Origin: Acidobacteriota bacterium
GTDB taxonomy: Bacteria; Acidobacteriota; Terriglobia; Terriglobales; Acidobacteriaceae
Assembly (NCBI GenBank): GCA_021805025.1
Contig: JAJZGF010000001.1
Coordinates: 1-34,782, forward strand
Length of the DNA stretch: 34,782 nt
Reading direction: 5' to 3'
The position numbers and the translations under genes were made by a program. The notes beneath the pieces are model-generated. The model saw only the letters and a list, made by a program, of their open reading frames with translations. It had not been told where the DNA came from and made no database searches. Of this stretch, positions 1 to 7,994 are shown piece after piece. Each line of letters opens with the position of its first letter. Positions within the stretch are counted from its first letter, which is position 1.

Positions 1-29
1 ACCTGTCCGCGCTTGCTTGCGGTGGTGAT

Positions 30-53
30 GGAAGCGGCGGTTAGGCCGCTTCC
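30..53. terminator. 9-bp perfect hairpin overlapping the ardC stop codon
   Basis: GGAAGCGGC at 30-38 is exactly complementary to GCCGCTTCC at 45-53, with a six-base loop that holds the ardC stop codon (41-43, minus strand). There is no following U-run in the bases visible to the left, so it could be a weak or Rho-assisted terminator or an mRNA 3'-end stabiliser rather than a classical intrinsic terminator. Confidence 0.35.
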
Positions 54-1075
54 GTGGTGGCTGTCTGTGTGCGGGAGCGTCGCGCCCGCTTGGGTTCGGA
101 CGCTGGCTCCGCTGCCGGTTCGGAAACTTCCGGCGAAACCTCCGGTGTTTCCTGCGAGACGGATCCCTCCACCGTAATTGCGGCAAGAATGACGGCTGAG
201 GTCTGCTGCACGGCTTCAAGGCTCTCCGTGAGCAGGGCCGCGTTGCCGTGATACAAGCTGATATAGTCCGCGCTGGCCGTGGATGTGGTCAGCCCGATTG
301 CCTTGCCAACCACGAAAGCTATCGCCTCGGCTTCCGTTTCGCGCACGGTTTTGGTTGTCGCCGTGCGGCGCTCCGTATGTTTGAGCATGAGATGGCTTAA
401 CTCGTGAACCAATGTGGTGAAGGTTTCCGCGTCGGTCTGCCCCGGCAAGAGACGGATGGTGTTCCCGAAAGCGATGCCCAGAGCGGGCGCGATGCTCTCG
501 TTGTATTCAAGCGTGATGCCCTGAGCGTTTACGTATTCGCGCAAACGGTCGAGATACACGCCCGCTTCGCCCGTTACCTTGTCCAGTTCCGGCAACGGTG
601 CGCCTTCGGTCTGCGACTGGTCCCACACGTACACTCTGCGGAAACCGAGCAGTGAGGGCCTATCGCTGGTCTTGCTGTCGCTCTTTGCTTCGTCCTTGCG
701 GGTCTTCGCCACCATCGGCGCAAGAATGGCAATGCCTTTCTCGCCACGCTTCACCCTGCGGCCAAGCTGGTTCCATGCCCACATGCCCGCCACGTTTCGG
801 GCATCGGGCTTTTGTCTCGCTATCAGCAGGACATTACCGAAACTGTAATTCCTAAAATGTGCCATCGCGTCCAGAAACGCGGTCAAGGCTTCGCTGTGGC
901 CCGATTCCAACTGCTCGATGAGGTATTGCACGTTTTCGCGCACAAGCTGTTGTGCGGTTGCAGGCTTCCGATTTTTACTGTCGGAAGCCGGGTTGCTGGC
1001 ATTGATGCTGGTTGAGCCATTGCTGGCGGTGAAGGCGCTGTTGCTGTTGCTGCTGTTGTTGGTCTGATATTCCAT
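41..1075 (-). CDS. ArdC-like antirestriction protein with C-terminal zinc metallopeptidase domain
   Basis: The 344-residue product has two recognisable parts. Residues about 40-125 match the ArdC N-terminal ssDNA-binding domain (DUF1738), with the FRNYSFGN stretch and MWAWNQLGRRVKRGEKGI. Residues about 170-265 are a zincin-like peptidase with HELSH at 224-228 and a downstream ETEAEAIAF segment supplying the likely third ligand. In the family, ArdC proteins bind single-stranded DNA and protect incoming plasmid or ICE DNA from restriction. I chose the ATG at 1075 because an AGAGG-like ribosome site precedes it; an in-frame ATG at 1219 would add 48 residues of unrelated sequence. The N-terminal 35 residues are Asn/Ser-rich low complexity from trinucleotide runs, and the C-terminus is a Glu/Pro-rich tail. 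The position at the edge of a tRNA-Asn-integrated element supports a mobile-element role. Family assignment is firm; the antirestriction activity is inferred. Confidence 0.85.
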   Translation of the reverse strand: MEYQTNNSSNSNSAFTASNGSTSINASNPASDSKNRKPATAQQLVRENVQYLIEQLESGHSEALTAFLDAMAHFRNYSFGNVLLIARQKPDARNVAGMWAWNQLGRRVKRGEKGIAILAPMVAKTRKDEAKSDSKTSDRPSLLGFRRVYVWDQSQTEGAPLPELDKVTGEAGVYLDRLREYVNAQGITLEYNESIAPALGIAFGNTIRLLPGQTDAETFTTLVHELSHLMLKHTERRTATTKTVRETEAEAIAFVVGKAIGLTTSTASADYISLYHGNAALLTESLEAVQQTSAVILAAITVEGSVSQETPEVSPEVSEPAAEPASEPKRARRSRTQTATTEAA

Positions 1076-1475
1076 TGTTTTTGCCTCTGTCTGCCCTGGG
1101 GGGCGTTTTTTTCTTTCACCCTGGAGCGAAGCGAAGGAAAAAACGTACCCACAGGCAGACAGAGCAGAACGACCAAGCGGCGGAAGGTAGGGACGAGTGG
1201 TGGGCGTGGCACCTGACAAACACGTTCTATCGTTTGGCGGGGGACGCGCTTGCCCGAAGGCCCGGCCCGCAGCGAAGCGGAGGGCACCTTCCGCTGCGCG
1301 GAAGTGGACAGAGGTCGCGCGCAGCGCCTCCTTGATTCGTTTTGCTGCTTTTTGAATTTATCTCAGACATCTTGGAGTTGGCCCGGACAAATCGTCCGCG
1401 TTCTGGATGATCGTTCCACCTACTCTTAGGATCACGAACAGCTTTCGGCAAAGGGTGTTCGCTCCAGGGAGTTCT
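1076..1475. other. 400-base gene-free divergent region between ardC and the excisionase-like gene
   Basis: This stretch separates the divergently transcribed ardC and excisionase-like genes and must hold both promoters. It contains the large palindrome at 1085-1164 and a smaller perfect hairpin, CTTCCGC-TGC-GCGGAAG, at 1288-1304. I see no protein-coding region that resembles a known family, and no promoter hexamers I would defend. Confidence 0.5.
1085..1164. repeat. 80-base imperfect palindrome over the ardC leader
   Basis: Outer arms of 11 bp are perfect (CTCTGTCTGCC at 1085-1095 against GGCAGACAGAG at 1154-1164). Inner arms at 1104-1117 (CGTTTTTTTCTTTC) and 1133-1145 (GAAGGAAAAAACG) pair with one bulge and one mismatch, leaving a 15-base apical loop. 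The left arm contains the ardC ribosome site region, 9 to 20 bases from the start codon. It could fold as an mRNA leader hairpin or, on a transferred single strand, as a secondary-structure promoter. Confidence 0.6.
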
Positions 1476-1772
1476 ATGCGGGAATACAAAAACCTTCAAA
1501 ACAGCCTGCAAGCCAGCGGCTTCGCTGATGACCTCACCTCCAACCCAATTCCGTTCAGCGTCACTGAACGGCTTTATACCCCGGAAGAAGTCGCTGATCG
1601 CCTTGGCGTGTCGGAGCGTTGGGTGAGAGACCACGCCACCCGGCGCAATCCCCGCATCCGCGCCGTGAAACTTGGCCCGCTTCTTCGCTTCCGCTGGGCC
1701 GATGTGGAGCACTTCGTCGCAACACAAAGTATCAACTCTTCCAGGTTCAAAAAGCCGCCCCAGAGGAGTTAA
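1476..1772 (+). CDS. Excisionase-like helix-turn-helix DNA-binding protein
   Basis: This 98-residue protein carries a MerR/excisionase-type winged helix at residues 32-83: LYTPEEVADRLGVSERWVRDHA is the helix-turn-helix, and the following KLGPLLRFRWADVEHFV is the usual wing and C-terminal helix of the helix_turn_helix_17 group. I chose the ATG at 1476 because AGGGAG lies about five bases upstream; an in-frame ATG at 1407 has no such site. The stop is 41 bases before the integrase start, so the two are probably co-transcribed, the standard xis-int layout. Its likely job is directing recombination towards excision, or regulating the element; sequence alone does not separate these roles. Confidence 0.75.
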   Translation: MREYKNLQNSLQASGFADDLTSNPIPFSVTERLYTPEEVADRLGVSERWVRDHATRRNPRIRAVKLGPLLRFRWADVEHFVATQSINSSRFKKPPQRS

Positions 1773-1813
1773 ATGAAATCAATCCTCCGCGGCTCAACGA
1801 GAGGAGAAGTGAG

Positions 1814-3244
1814 ATGCCAATGAAATACCAGAGAGGCAATGTGTACCTCAAAGGTGTCAAAACGAAGAAGTGGTATGGCAAGTTCCGGGTCTACTACAAG
1901 GACCGGAGCGGACGGGAGGTGTGCCAGACGAAACGGGTGGTCCTCGGCACGAAGTCGGAGATGAAGAAGTGGGAAGCGGAAAAGAAGCTGGAGCAGATCA
2001 CGGCAATAGCGAACGGCGGCGACGGCGGCAAAACATCGCTTGCGCTGCTGGCCGACGACAGCGTGACTTTCGGCTGGTTTGTGGAGGAAAGGTATCTCCC
2101 CATGCGCCGGGGCCGCTGGCGGGTAGCTACGAAGAAAAGCACGGAGTTTGAGATCAAGCGGTATCTGGTGGGCAAGTTCGGGCAGGTTCCCTTGCGAGAA
2201 CTCGATCCCTTCCAGCTCCAGATGTGGCTGAACAAGCTGGCGGAAAAGTTCTCCGACACGGTTGTCCGGCACGCTTACGTCAATCTCCGGGCAATTCTGA
2301 AGATGGCGCGGAAGCTGAAATTCCTCTCCGAGAATCCGGCGGAAGATCTGGAAATGCCGGAGACCCGCGAAGTGGAGCGTCCCGTTATCTCCGCCGAGCA
2401 GATTTGCAAGCTCATTGACGGAGTGGAGAATCTGCGCGACCGGGCTTTGCTCAGCGTCGGGGTATTCTGCGCGACCCGCGCCAGCGAAACCTTCGGGTTT
2501 ACTTGGAAGAGCTACCTTGGGGACCGCCTTCTGGTGCAAGCTACCGCATTCGAGGGCGAGTTCTACGAGGGAAAGGTCAAGACCAGGAGCAGCAAGACGG
2601 CTGTACCGCTCCCGGAGGACATTCGTCCTGTCATCGAGGCGTGGAAGAAGGTTTGCAAGGACACCTCACCCGACGCCCTGATGTTCCCAACCTTCGGCCG
2701 GGGACGGCGGACCGGAAAGAAGGTTCCGTTTCACTCCAAGAACTTCCTGCGCTGCAAGATCGCGCCGATTGCCGAGAAGCTGGGCATTCCCAGGAAGCTC
2801 GTGACGTTTCAGGTCATGCGCCGCACGCTGGGCACGGACATGCAGGGCCACGGGTCGCTGAAGGATACGCAGATGGTGTTACGCCACGCCAGCATCAAGA
2901 CGACGGGGGACGTTTACGTGCAGGAAATCGCCGAGAGCACGGTCAAGGCGATCAATTCACGTACACGAGCTGTACTCGCCGCGCGCAAGAGTGTGGACCA
3001 TCCGCCTCCCCCGGAAACGGGCTCCAATGGGCTCCAAAACGATGTACAGGCGTCCGGGGATGCACTAGGGAAAAGGAGGGCGGTGGCGGTGGTCGAAATC
3101 AATGCACAGACTGATTCAGGCCATATTGCGGAGGGGGATGTTGCAAAGAAAGGAGAGGATTGGATGATCCGTGAAGCCGTTCAGAACAACCTTGAAACTC
3201 AACGGGCTCCAACGGGCTCCTGTTTGAGAATCGCTGCTTCGTAA
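1814..3244 (+). CDS. Tyrosine-type site-specific recombinase (integrase)
   Basis: This 476-residue phage-type integrase has an N-terminal arm-binding region (about 1-75), a core-binding SAM-like domain (about 85-175) and a C-terminal catalytic domain (about 190-375). Catalytic candidates are Arg222 in CATRASE, Arg336 in FQVMRRT, His358 in LRHAS and the nucleophile Tyr368 in GDVYVQ. The first position of the usual HxxR box is Gln333 rather than His, a variant I associate with acidobacterial integrases. I chose the ATG at 1814 because GAGGAG precedes it; the open frame extends back to 1619 over the excisionase gene in another frame. The last 95 residues are a poorly conserved tail. The gene ends 13 bases before the 3' end of tRNA-Asn, so that tRNA is the probable attachment site. 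Confidence 0.9.
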   Translation: MPMKYQRGNVYLKGVKTKKWYGKFRVYYKDRSGREVCQTKRVVLGTKSEMKKWEAEKKLEQITAIANGGDGGKTSLALLADDSVTFGWFVEERYLPMRRGRWRVATKKSTEFEIKRYLVGKFGQVPLRELDPFQLQMWLNKLAEKFSDTVVRHAYVNLRAILKMARKLKFLSENPAEDLEMPETREVERPVISAEQICKLIDGVENLRDRALLSVGVFCATRASETFGFTWKSYLGDRLLVQATAFEGEFYEGKVKTRSSKTAVPLPEDIRPVIEAWKKVCKDTSPDALMFPTFGRGRRTGKKVPFHSKNFLRCKIAPIAEKLGIPRKLVTFQVMRRTLGTDMQGHGSLKDTQMVLRHASIKTTGDVYVQEIAESTVKAINSRTRAVLAARKSVDHPPPPETGSNGLQNDVQASGDALGKRRAVAVVEINAQTDSGHIAEGDVAKKGEDWMIREAVQNNLETQRAPTGSCLRIAAS

Positions 3245-3256
3245 GTTGTTGATTTA

Positions 3257-3333
<77 letters not shown>

Positions 3334-3455
3334 TGTCTGGAACTTGCTTGCCCTCTACAAAGTTATCAAACCGGGCCAATGGAGTCAAAAATCGCGCCGG
3401 GATGCGCCGAAAGCCGGCTCGACGGTAGGATAGAGACAGGCCCAGAGGAGGCAAC

Positions 3456-4037
3456 GTGTCCAGGATTTCACGGCTCGACCGCAGCGAAGTGACACCCGAC
3501 ATCGCTGCGCTCTTTGACAAAGTCTTCGCCCAGCGCGGCAACGTCCCGAACATGTTTCGCGTGATGGCGCACCGACCGGAGATCTTCGCCACCATGCAGG
3601 CCCACTTTGCGGCAGTGCTCAACACAGGCACAGTCTCCACCAGGCTCAAGGAACTGATCATCGTCCGCACCAGCCAGATCAACGAAACGCTCTACTGCCT
3701 CGCCAGTCATACTATTCTGGCCAAAGGACTGGGCTGGAACGACGACCAGCTCGCGCACCTTGCCGAATGGCCGCAACGCGACGACTTTACACCCGCGGAA
3801 AAGGCCGCTCTGCGACTGGCCGAGACAGTGACCCGAGACGCCCACGCCGTCACCGACGAGCTGTTTGAAGAGCTGCGCCGCTATTACTCCGAGGGCGAGA
3901 TTGTGGAACTGCTCTGCGCCATCGGCCTCTTCAACTACTTTAACCGCTTCAATAATGCGCTCCAGATGGAACCGACTCGTCCCGGCGAAGGCGGTCCTGC
4001 GGCAGCCGCATCCACTGCTGCCGCGCATACCCGCTGA
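3456..4037 (+). CDS. Carboxymuconolactone decarboxylase/AhpD-like (peroxidase-related) protein
   Basis: This 193-residue all-helical protein belongs to the CMD/AhpD superfamily. Residues about 30-130 contain the family pattern PNMFRVMAHRPEIF, then LKELIIVRTSQIN, and ETLYCLASHTILAKGLG with Cys81 and His85. AhpD proper has a CxxC pair; here only one Cys remains, followed by His four residues later, as in the peroxidase-related branch, so a thiol-disulfide peroxidase role is uncertain. The start is GTG at 3456 with GAGGAG six to eleven bases upstream. The HAD gene follows after 46 bases and a GT39 gene after that, all on the same strand, suggesting one transcript. The C-terminal 25 residues are Ala/Pro-rich and probably disordered. 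The substrate cannot be read from sequence. Confidence 0.82.
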   Translation: MSRISRLDRSEVTPDIAALFDKVFAQRGNVPNMFRVMAHRPEIFATMQAHFAAVLNTGTVSTRLKELIIVRTSQINETLYCLASHTILAKGLGWNDDQLAHLAEWPQRDDFTPAEKAALRLAETVTRDAHAVTDELFEELRRYYSEGEIVELLCAIGLFNYFNRFNNALQMEPTRPGEGGPAAAASTAAAHTR

Positions 4038-4083
4038 CGCGCAGGCCCAACCCACATCCACCAAGGAGCACCTCGTTTTCGCG

Positions 4084-4704
4084 ATGAAACTGTCTATCCC
4101 TGACGGCACCTTCCGTGCCTATCTCTTCGACTGTGATGGCACGATTGTTGACTCCATGCCGCTGCACTACATCGCCTGGAAGCAGGCGCTCGCCGAGTGG
4201 AACTGCCCATTTCCTGAAGAGCTCTTCTACGCGTGGGGCGGCCGGCCCGTGCGCGACATTATTGCCTCACTGAATGAGCAGCACGGCCTCGCCATGCCCG
4301 TCGACGCTGTGGCGCATCGCAAAGAGGGCCTGTATCACGACCAGCTTCCCCAGTTGCGGGCCATCGAAGAGGTCGTCGAGCACATCGACGCGCAACATGG
4401 CCGCATCCCGCTCGCGGTCGTCTCCGGCAGCCGCCGCAGCTCTGTCACCGGATCGCTCTCGGCGCTGAGTCTGCTGGATAAGTTCCAGACACTGGTCTGC
4501 GCCGAAGATTACACGCACGGCAAGCCCGCGCCGGACTGCTTCCTGCTAGCAGCCGAACGCCTCGGCATTCCCGCGGCTGATTGCCTCGTTTTCGAAGACA
4601 CTGAGATGGGCATCGAAGCGGCGACCGCGGCGGGTATGGCCTCAGTGCGCGTGCCGCAGCGCCATGAGCGACGCATGGGAACCATCGCTACCGCTTCCGC
4701 GTAA
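4084..4704 (+). CDS. HAD-superfamily hydrolase, beta-phosphoglucomutase/YqaB-like phosphatase
   Basis: The 206-residue protein has all four HAD motifs: motif I LFDCDGT with nucleophile Asp16 and Asp18, motif II Ser114 in VVSGS, motif III Lys147 in HGKPAPD, and motif IV Glu171-Asp172 in VFEDTEMGIEAA. A helical cap (about 24-95) between motifs I and II places it in subfamily I with beta-phosphoglucomutases and fructose-1-phosphate phosphatase YqaB. The likely reaction is removal of phosphate from a small sugar phosphate or similar metabolite in the cytosol; the exact substrate is unknown. I start at the ATG at 4084, where the homologous region begins; the AGGAG upstream is rather distant (about 15 bases). 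It is 31 bases from the following GT39 gene. Confidence 0.87.
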   Translation: MKLSIPDGTFRAYLFDCDGTIVDSMPLHYIAWKQALAEWNCPFPEELFYAWGGRPVRDIIASLNEQHGLAMPVDAVAHRKEGLYHDQLPQLRAIEEVVEHIDAQHGRIPLAVVSGSRRSSVTGSLSALSLLDKFQTLVCAEDYTHGKPAPDCFLLAAERLGIPAADCLVFEDTEMGIEAATAAGMASVRVPQRHERRMGTIATASA

Positions 4705-4735
4705 TCTGTGTACCAGAAGATTTCGCGGAGGCCGC

Positions 4736-6259
4736 ATGTTCACTCCCCTACCTGTGCTTGACCGCACGCCCAGGCCTGCGCGCTTTGAGGCGCTGGCCGT
4801 CTGCGGTATCGCACTTGCTGTTGCATTGCTGCACATCGCCACCAACGGCCGCTACGGCTTCCATCGAGACGAGCTGCAGTTTCTAAGCGACGCGCGGCAT
4901 CTCGATTGGGGCTTCGTCGCCTATCCGCCCTTCACGCCGTTTGTCGAGCGCATCGGCATGGTGCTCTTCGGTCTTTCGATGATTGGCCTGCGCATGTTTT
5001 CTGTGCTGGCGCAGGCACTAGTGATTGTCATCGCCGGGCTGATGGCGCGCGATCTCGGTGGTGGTCGTCTGGCGCAATTCGCCGCAGCACTCGCCGTCGC
5101 GCTTTCGCCGTTACCACTCTTCAGCGGCACGGAGTTTCAATACACCAGCTTCGATTTTCTCTGGTGGGTGCTGGCCGCATGGGGAGTCCTGCGCCTGCTC
5201 ACCACAGAAGAGCCGCGGTGGTGGCTCGCCATCGGCGCTGCGCTTGGCTTCGGCCTGGAGACCAAATACTCCATCGTCTTCTTCATCGCAGGCATCGTGC
5301 TCGGGATGTTGCTCACGCCCGCGCGGCGCTACCTGCGCAGCGGCTGGTTCTGGGCGGGGGTAGGTATTGCTCTGCTGCTCTTTTTACCGAATCTCGCCTG
5401 GCTCGTGCGCCACGACTTCATCTCCTACCGATTCCTGCAACACATTCATGCGCGCGATGTGAGTGAGGGTCGCGCAAACGGCTTCCTGCGTGGCCAGATC
5501 TTATACGGCGCCAATCTTTTCTCCGTGCCGGTCTGGATCGCCGGCCTCATCGCTTTCTTCCGCAGCAGGCGCTACCGCACACTTGCCTGGATGGCCATAA
5601 TCCCGGTTGCGATCTTCTATGTGAGTAAGGGACGCTTCTACTATGTGACGCCGATTTACCCGATGCTTCTGGCGATGGGCTCAACCGTCGCCGAGCACTG
5701 GCTTGAGCGGCTGCCTGCGCTCGTCCGCCGCATCCTGCCAACCGTTTATTTCGCGGGAGTCGCGGTTTGCGGCGCGATCCTGATTGCGTATCGTGTGCCG
5801 GTCGCTTCTTCCGGCCCGCTACGCGAGTTTGCACTCAAGAACAATGGCGACCTGCGCGAGGAGATTGGCTGGAATGAACTGGTGCGCACCGTGGCGGCCA
5901 TTCGCGATTCGCTGCCCCCGGATCAGCAGGCCCATCTCGGCATCACAACCGGCAATTACGGAGAATACGGCGCCATCGAAATCCTCGGCCCACAGTACGG
6001 ACTGCCCACACCGATTGGCACCACAAACTCCGAATGGCTGCGCGGCTATCCCACGCCGCCGCCCACCACACTGATCGTTCTGGGCCTCAGCCCGCAACAG
6101 GCGAACGAGATCTTCACCGGCTGCCGGCTGGCCGGCCACAACGGTAACTCGGAAGGCATTGCAAATGAAGAGAGCAAATATCATCCTGACATTTTCGTTT
6201 GCGGTCCCCCGCGCCTTCCCATCGCCGAGCTTTGGAAAAAGTCTCAGAACTTTGGCTGA
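4736..6259 (+). CDS. GT39-type (PMT/ArnT-like) membrane glycosyltransferase
   Basis: The 507-residue protein has an N-terminal membrane helix (about 19-36) followed by NGRYGFHRDELQFLSDARHLDWGFVAYPP at residues 37-65. That first periplasmic loop, with its Asp-Glu pair (45-46), is typical of dolichyl/polyprenyl-phosphate sugar transferases of family GT39/GT83. About ten further hydrophobic segments run to residue 370, then a soluble C-terminal domain of about 130 residues. Such enzymes move a sugar from a polyprenyl-phosphate donor to protein or lipid on the outer face of the inner membrane; the acceptor is unknown. Start ATG 4736 is preceded by GCGGAGG. It ends five bases before the convergent CAP-domain gene, and I see no terminator between them. 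Confidence 0.85.
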   Translation: MFTPLPVLDRTPRPARFEALAVCGIALAVALLHIATNGRYGFHRDELQFLSDARHLDWGFVAYPPFTPFVERIGMVLFGLSMIGLRMFSVLAQALVIVIAGLMARDLGGGRLAQFAAALAVALSPLPLFSGTEFQYTSFDFLWWVLAAWGVLRLLTTEEPRWWLAIGAALGFGLETKYSIVFFIAGIVLGMLLTPARRYLRSGWFWAGVGIALLLFLPNLAWLVRHDFISYRFLQHIHARDVSEGRANGFLRGQILYGANLFSVPVWIAGLIAFFRSRRYRTLAWMAIIPVAIFYVSKGRFYYVTPIYPMLLAMGSTVAEHWLERLPALVRRILPTVYFAGVAVCGAILIAYRVPVASSGPLREFALKNNGDLREEIGWNELVRTVAAIRDSLPPDQQAHLGITTGNYGEYGAIEILGPQYGLPTPIGTTNSEWLRGYPTPPPTTLIVLGLSPQQANEIFTGCRLAGHNGNSEGIANEESKYHPDIFVCGPPRLPIAELWKKSQNFG

Positions 6260-6264
6260 TCCCC

Positions 6265-7065
6265 TTAAAACAGCAGCACAGCCACACGATAGGCTGTGAA
6301 GTCGCCTTGAATGCCCTGCGCGGGGCAACTCCCGATCTCGGCCCGGCGATACCGGCCCGTCGTCAGCTTCTGGCGCAAGGCCTGAGGCAACCGCGACAGG
6401 TCCGAGTCCTGCCAACGCATGATGAAGTGCGGCGTTCCTGCTGCATCGCTCGAAGGCAATCCCGAATCCATCCTGCATGCCTCGCGAGCCGCGCCGTTGT
6501 TACGCACAATCACCACTCCGCTCGGTTGCAGCAGCTCGGCAACGCGTGCCTCCACCTGCGCACGATCCATCGATGCCACGCTGCGGTCGTAGTCGGCCAC
6601 GGCATAGAGCGTGCCGCGCGCGGCCACAACTGCAATGCCCACGCGATTGACCTCCGGATTGAGCAGATTGCTGCGGTGGCCCGGCGAGTGCATCCACTCG
6701 TCATGGACCTGAGACGCCGACGGACCCACAGCGACGTTTTCTTCTATCAAGCTGAAGTGTGCCCCGGCCTGCCCTGCGCGCTCGGACAGATCGGCCTCTC
6801 CCGGATAGCGATGCGAGATGGGCCCCTCCGCCGCCATCCGCAGGCAGTGCTGGCGCGCCGCTGCCGCCAGATTGCCGTCCCATTGCAGGGGTGGGACGCC
6901 ATGTTCGGCGCGTGCCTGGTTGGCCAATGCGAGCAACTGCTCGGCGGCCCCGCGCGTCCCGCCCCCGGTTCCCTGCTGCACATAGAAAGGAGACTGCGGC
7001 GCTGCGCAGCAAGCCACCGCAATGCCCATGAAAAAAACGCCGAGCCCGTATCGAAGTCTGAACAT
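6265..7065 (-). CDS. Secreted CAP-domain (SCP/PR-1-like) protein
   Basis: The 266-residue protein starts with a signal sequence (hydrophobic 6-20, VACCAAP; Cys19 or Cys20 could be lipidated, but the lipobox is imperfect). Residues about 40-165 form a CAP domain: LLALANQARAEHGVPPLQWDGNLAAAA, then ISHRYPG, SLIEENVAVG and HDEWMHSPGHRSNLLNPEVNRVGIAV, with His85, Glu108/109 and His130 in the cavity positions. The remaining 100 residues are specific to this protein. CAP proteins are extracytoplasmic and of varied function (sterol or lipid binding in some, proteases claimed in others), so no activity is assigned. It is divergent from the permease gene with 52 bases between, in which a perfect 19-bp palindrome lies. 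Confidence 0.85.
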   Translation of the reverse strand: MFRLRYGLGVFFMGIAVACCAAPQSPFYVQQGTGGGTRGAAEQLLALANQARAEHGVPPLQWDGNLAAAARQHCLRMAAEGPISHRYPGEADLSERAGQAGAHFSLIEENVAVGPSASQVHDEWMHSPGHRSNLLNPEVNRVGIAVVAARGTLYAVADYDRSVASMDRAQVEARVAELLQPSGVVIVRNNGAAREACRMDSGLPSSDAAGTPHFIMRWQDSDLSRLPQALRQKLTTGRYRRAEIGSCPAQGIQGDFTAYRVAVLLF

Positions 7066-7084
7066 GTCTGCTTGAACCCTACTT

Positions 7085-7103
7085 TACCGCGACTGTCGCG
7101 GTA
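7085..7103. promoter_or_regulatory. Perfect 19-bp palindrome in a divergent promoter region
   Basis: TACCGCGAC-T-GTCGCGGTA is an exact inverted repeat with a single central base. It lies 20 bases upstream of the CAP-gene start and 15 bases upstream of the permease start, within the only space available for both promoters. The geometry suits a dimeric repressor operator; it could also form an RNA hairpin in either leader. The regulator is not identifiable here. Confidence 0.6.
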
Positions 7104-7117
7104 TTCTTGCATTGGCC

Positions 7118-7987
7118 ATGCCTCCCACCCCCGCTCAAGCCCGCGGCTTCTTCGGCCGGCGCATCCGCAAACAGCCTCTTATGGTGGCTGGTATGGTGCT
7201 GCTCGCGGCCTTTGTGCTCGCCGGGCTCTCGGCGCCGTGGATCGCCCCGTTCAACCCCGCTTCGATTGACCTCGTCCACCGCCTTGAAGGGCCGAGCGCA
7301 GCCCACTGGGCCGGCACCGACGAACTGGGCCGAGACACATTCTCCCGGCTGGTCTGGGGCGCGCGGTTGTCCCTGGCTGTCTCAGTCAGCGTGGTCGCTG
7401 TTTCGCTGGCGCTGGGCCTCGTCTTCGGTGGCCTGGCAGGATACCTCGGCGGCTGGGTGGACACTGCTCTTACCACCTTTGCGATGAATACATTTCTGGC
7501 CCTGCCCGGCATCCTGCTGGCAATTGCGTTCGCCGCATTTCTTGGCGCGGGGTTTACTAATCTGGTTCTCGCTTTGGCCATCGGGGGGTGGGCTGGATAC
7601 GCCCGATTGGTGCGCGCGCAGGTGATGGCCGTGCGTGAACGTGAGTATGTGGAAGCAGCCAGGGCGCTCGGCGGCGGGGGCCTGCGCATCTTTTTTCGCC
7701 ATATTCTCCCGAACATTGTCCAGCCGGTCCTGGTGCAGGCATCGATTGGAATGGCAGGAGTTATCCTCGCCGAAGCCACACTGTCTTTCCTGGGCCTGGG
7801 TATTCCCGCACCGGCGCCAAGCTGGGGCGCCATGCTCAATGACGCCCGTCTGCACCTGTTCGATGCGCCGCACCTGGTCCTCTTCCCTGCCGTCGCAGTC
7901 GCCTGCTCTGTACTCGGATTCAACCTGCTGGGGGATGGGCTGCGCGACCAACTTGATCCACGAACCCAACTGGACGTCGGGATATGA
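7118..7987 (+). CDS. Peptide/nickel-type ABC transporter permease, DppC/OppC family
   Basis: The 289-residue integral membrane protein has an OppC N-terminal segment with a first membrane helix (about 20-42), then a periplasmic stretch with HWAGTDELGRDTFSRLVWGARLSL, and five further helices. The EAA loop that contacts the ATPase is EYVEAARALGGGGLRIFFRHILPN, followed by SFLGLGIPAPAPSWG, both diagnostic of the DppC branch. It should form the inner-membrane channel together with a DppB partner for uptake of peptides or similar solutes. I see no good ribosome site: ATG 7118 and TTG 7112 are both possible. No substrate-binding protein or ATPase gene is nearby, and the DppB-type gene lies 1 kb away on the opposite strand. 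Confidence 0.88.
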   Translation: MPPTPAQARGFFGRRIRKQPLMVAGMVLLAAFVLAGLSAPWIAPFNPASIDLVHRLEGPSAAHWAGTDELGRDTFSRLVWGARLSLAVSVSVVAVSLALGLVFGGLAGYLGGWVDTALTTFAMNTFLALPGILLAIAFAAFLGAGFTNLVLALAIGGWAGYARLVRAQVMAVREREYVEAARALGGGGLRIFFRHILPNIVQPVLVQASIGMAGVILAEATLSFLGLGIPAPAPSWGAMLNDARLHLFDAPHLVLFPAVAVACSVLGFNLLGDGLRDQLDPRTQLDVGI

Positions 7988-7994
7988 TAATTGC

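Noticed and set aside
6199-7269. A 356-codon open frame on the plus strand across the CAP-domain gene
   Set aside because: Antisense shadow in GC-rich DNA; the minus strand encodes a full CAP domain with a signal peptide.
7135-7923. A 262-codon open frame opposite the DppC-type permease gene
   Set aside because: Shadow frame; low-complexity Arg/Ala/Pro composition, while the plus strand has the EAA loop and membrane helices.
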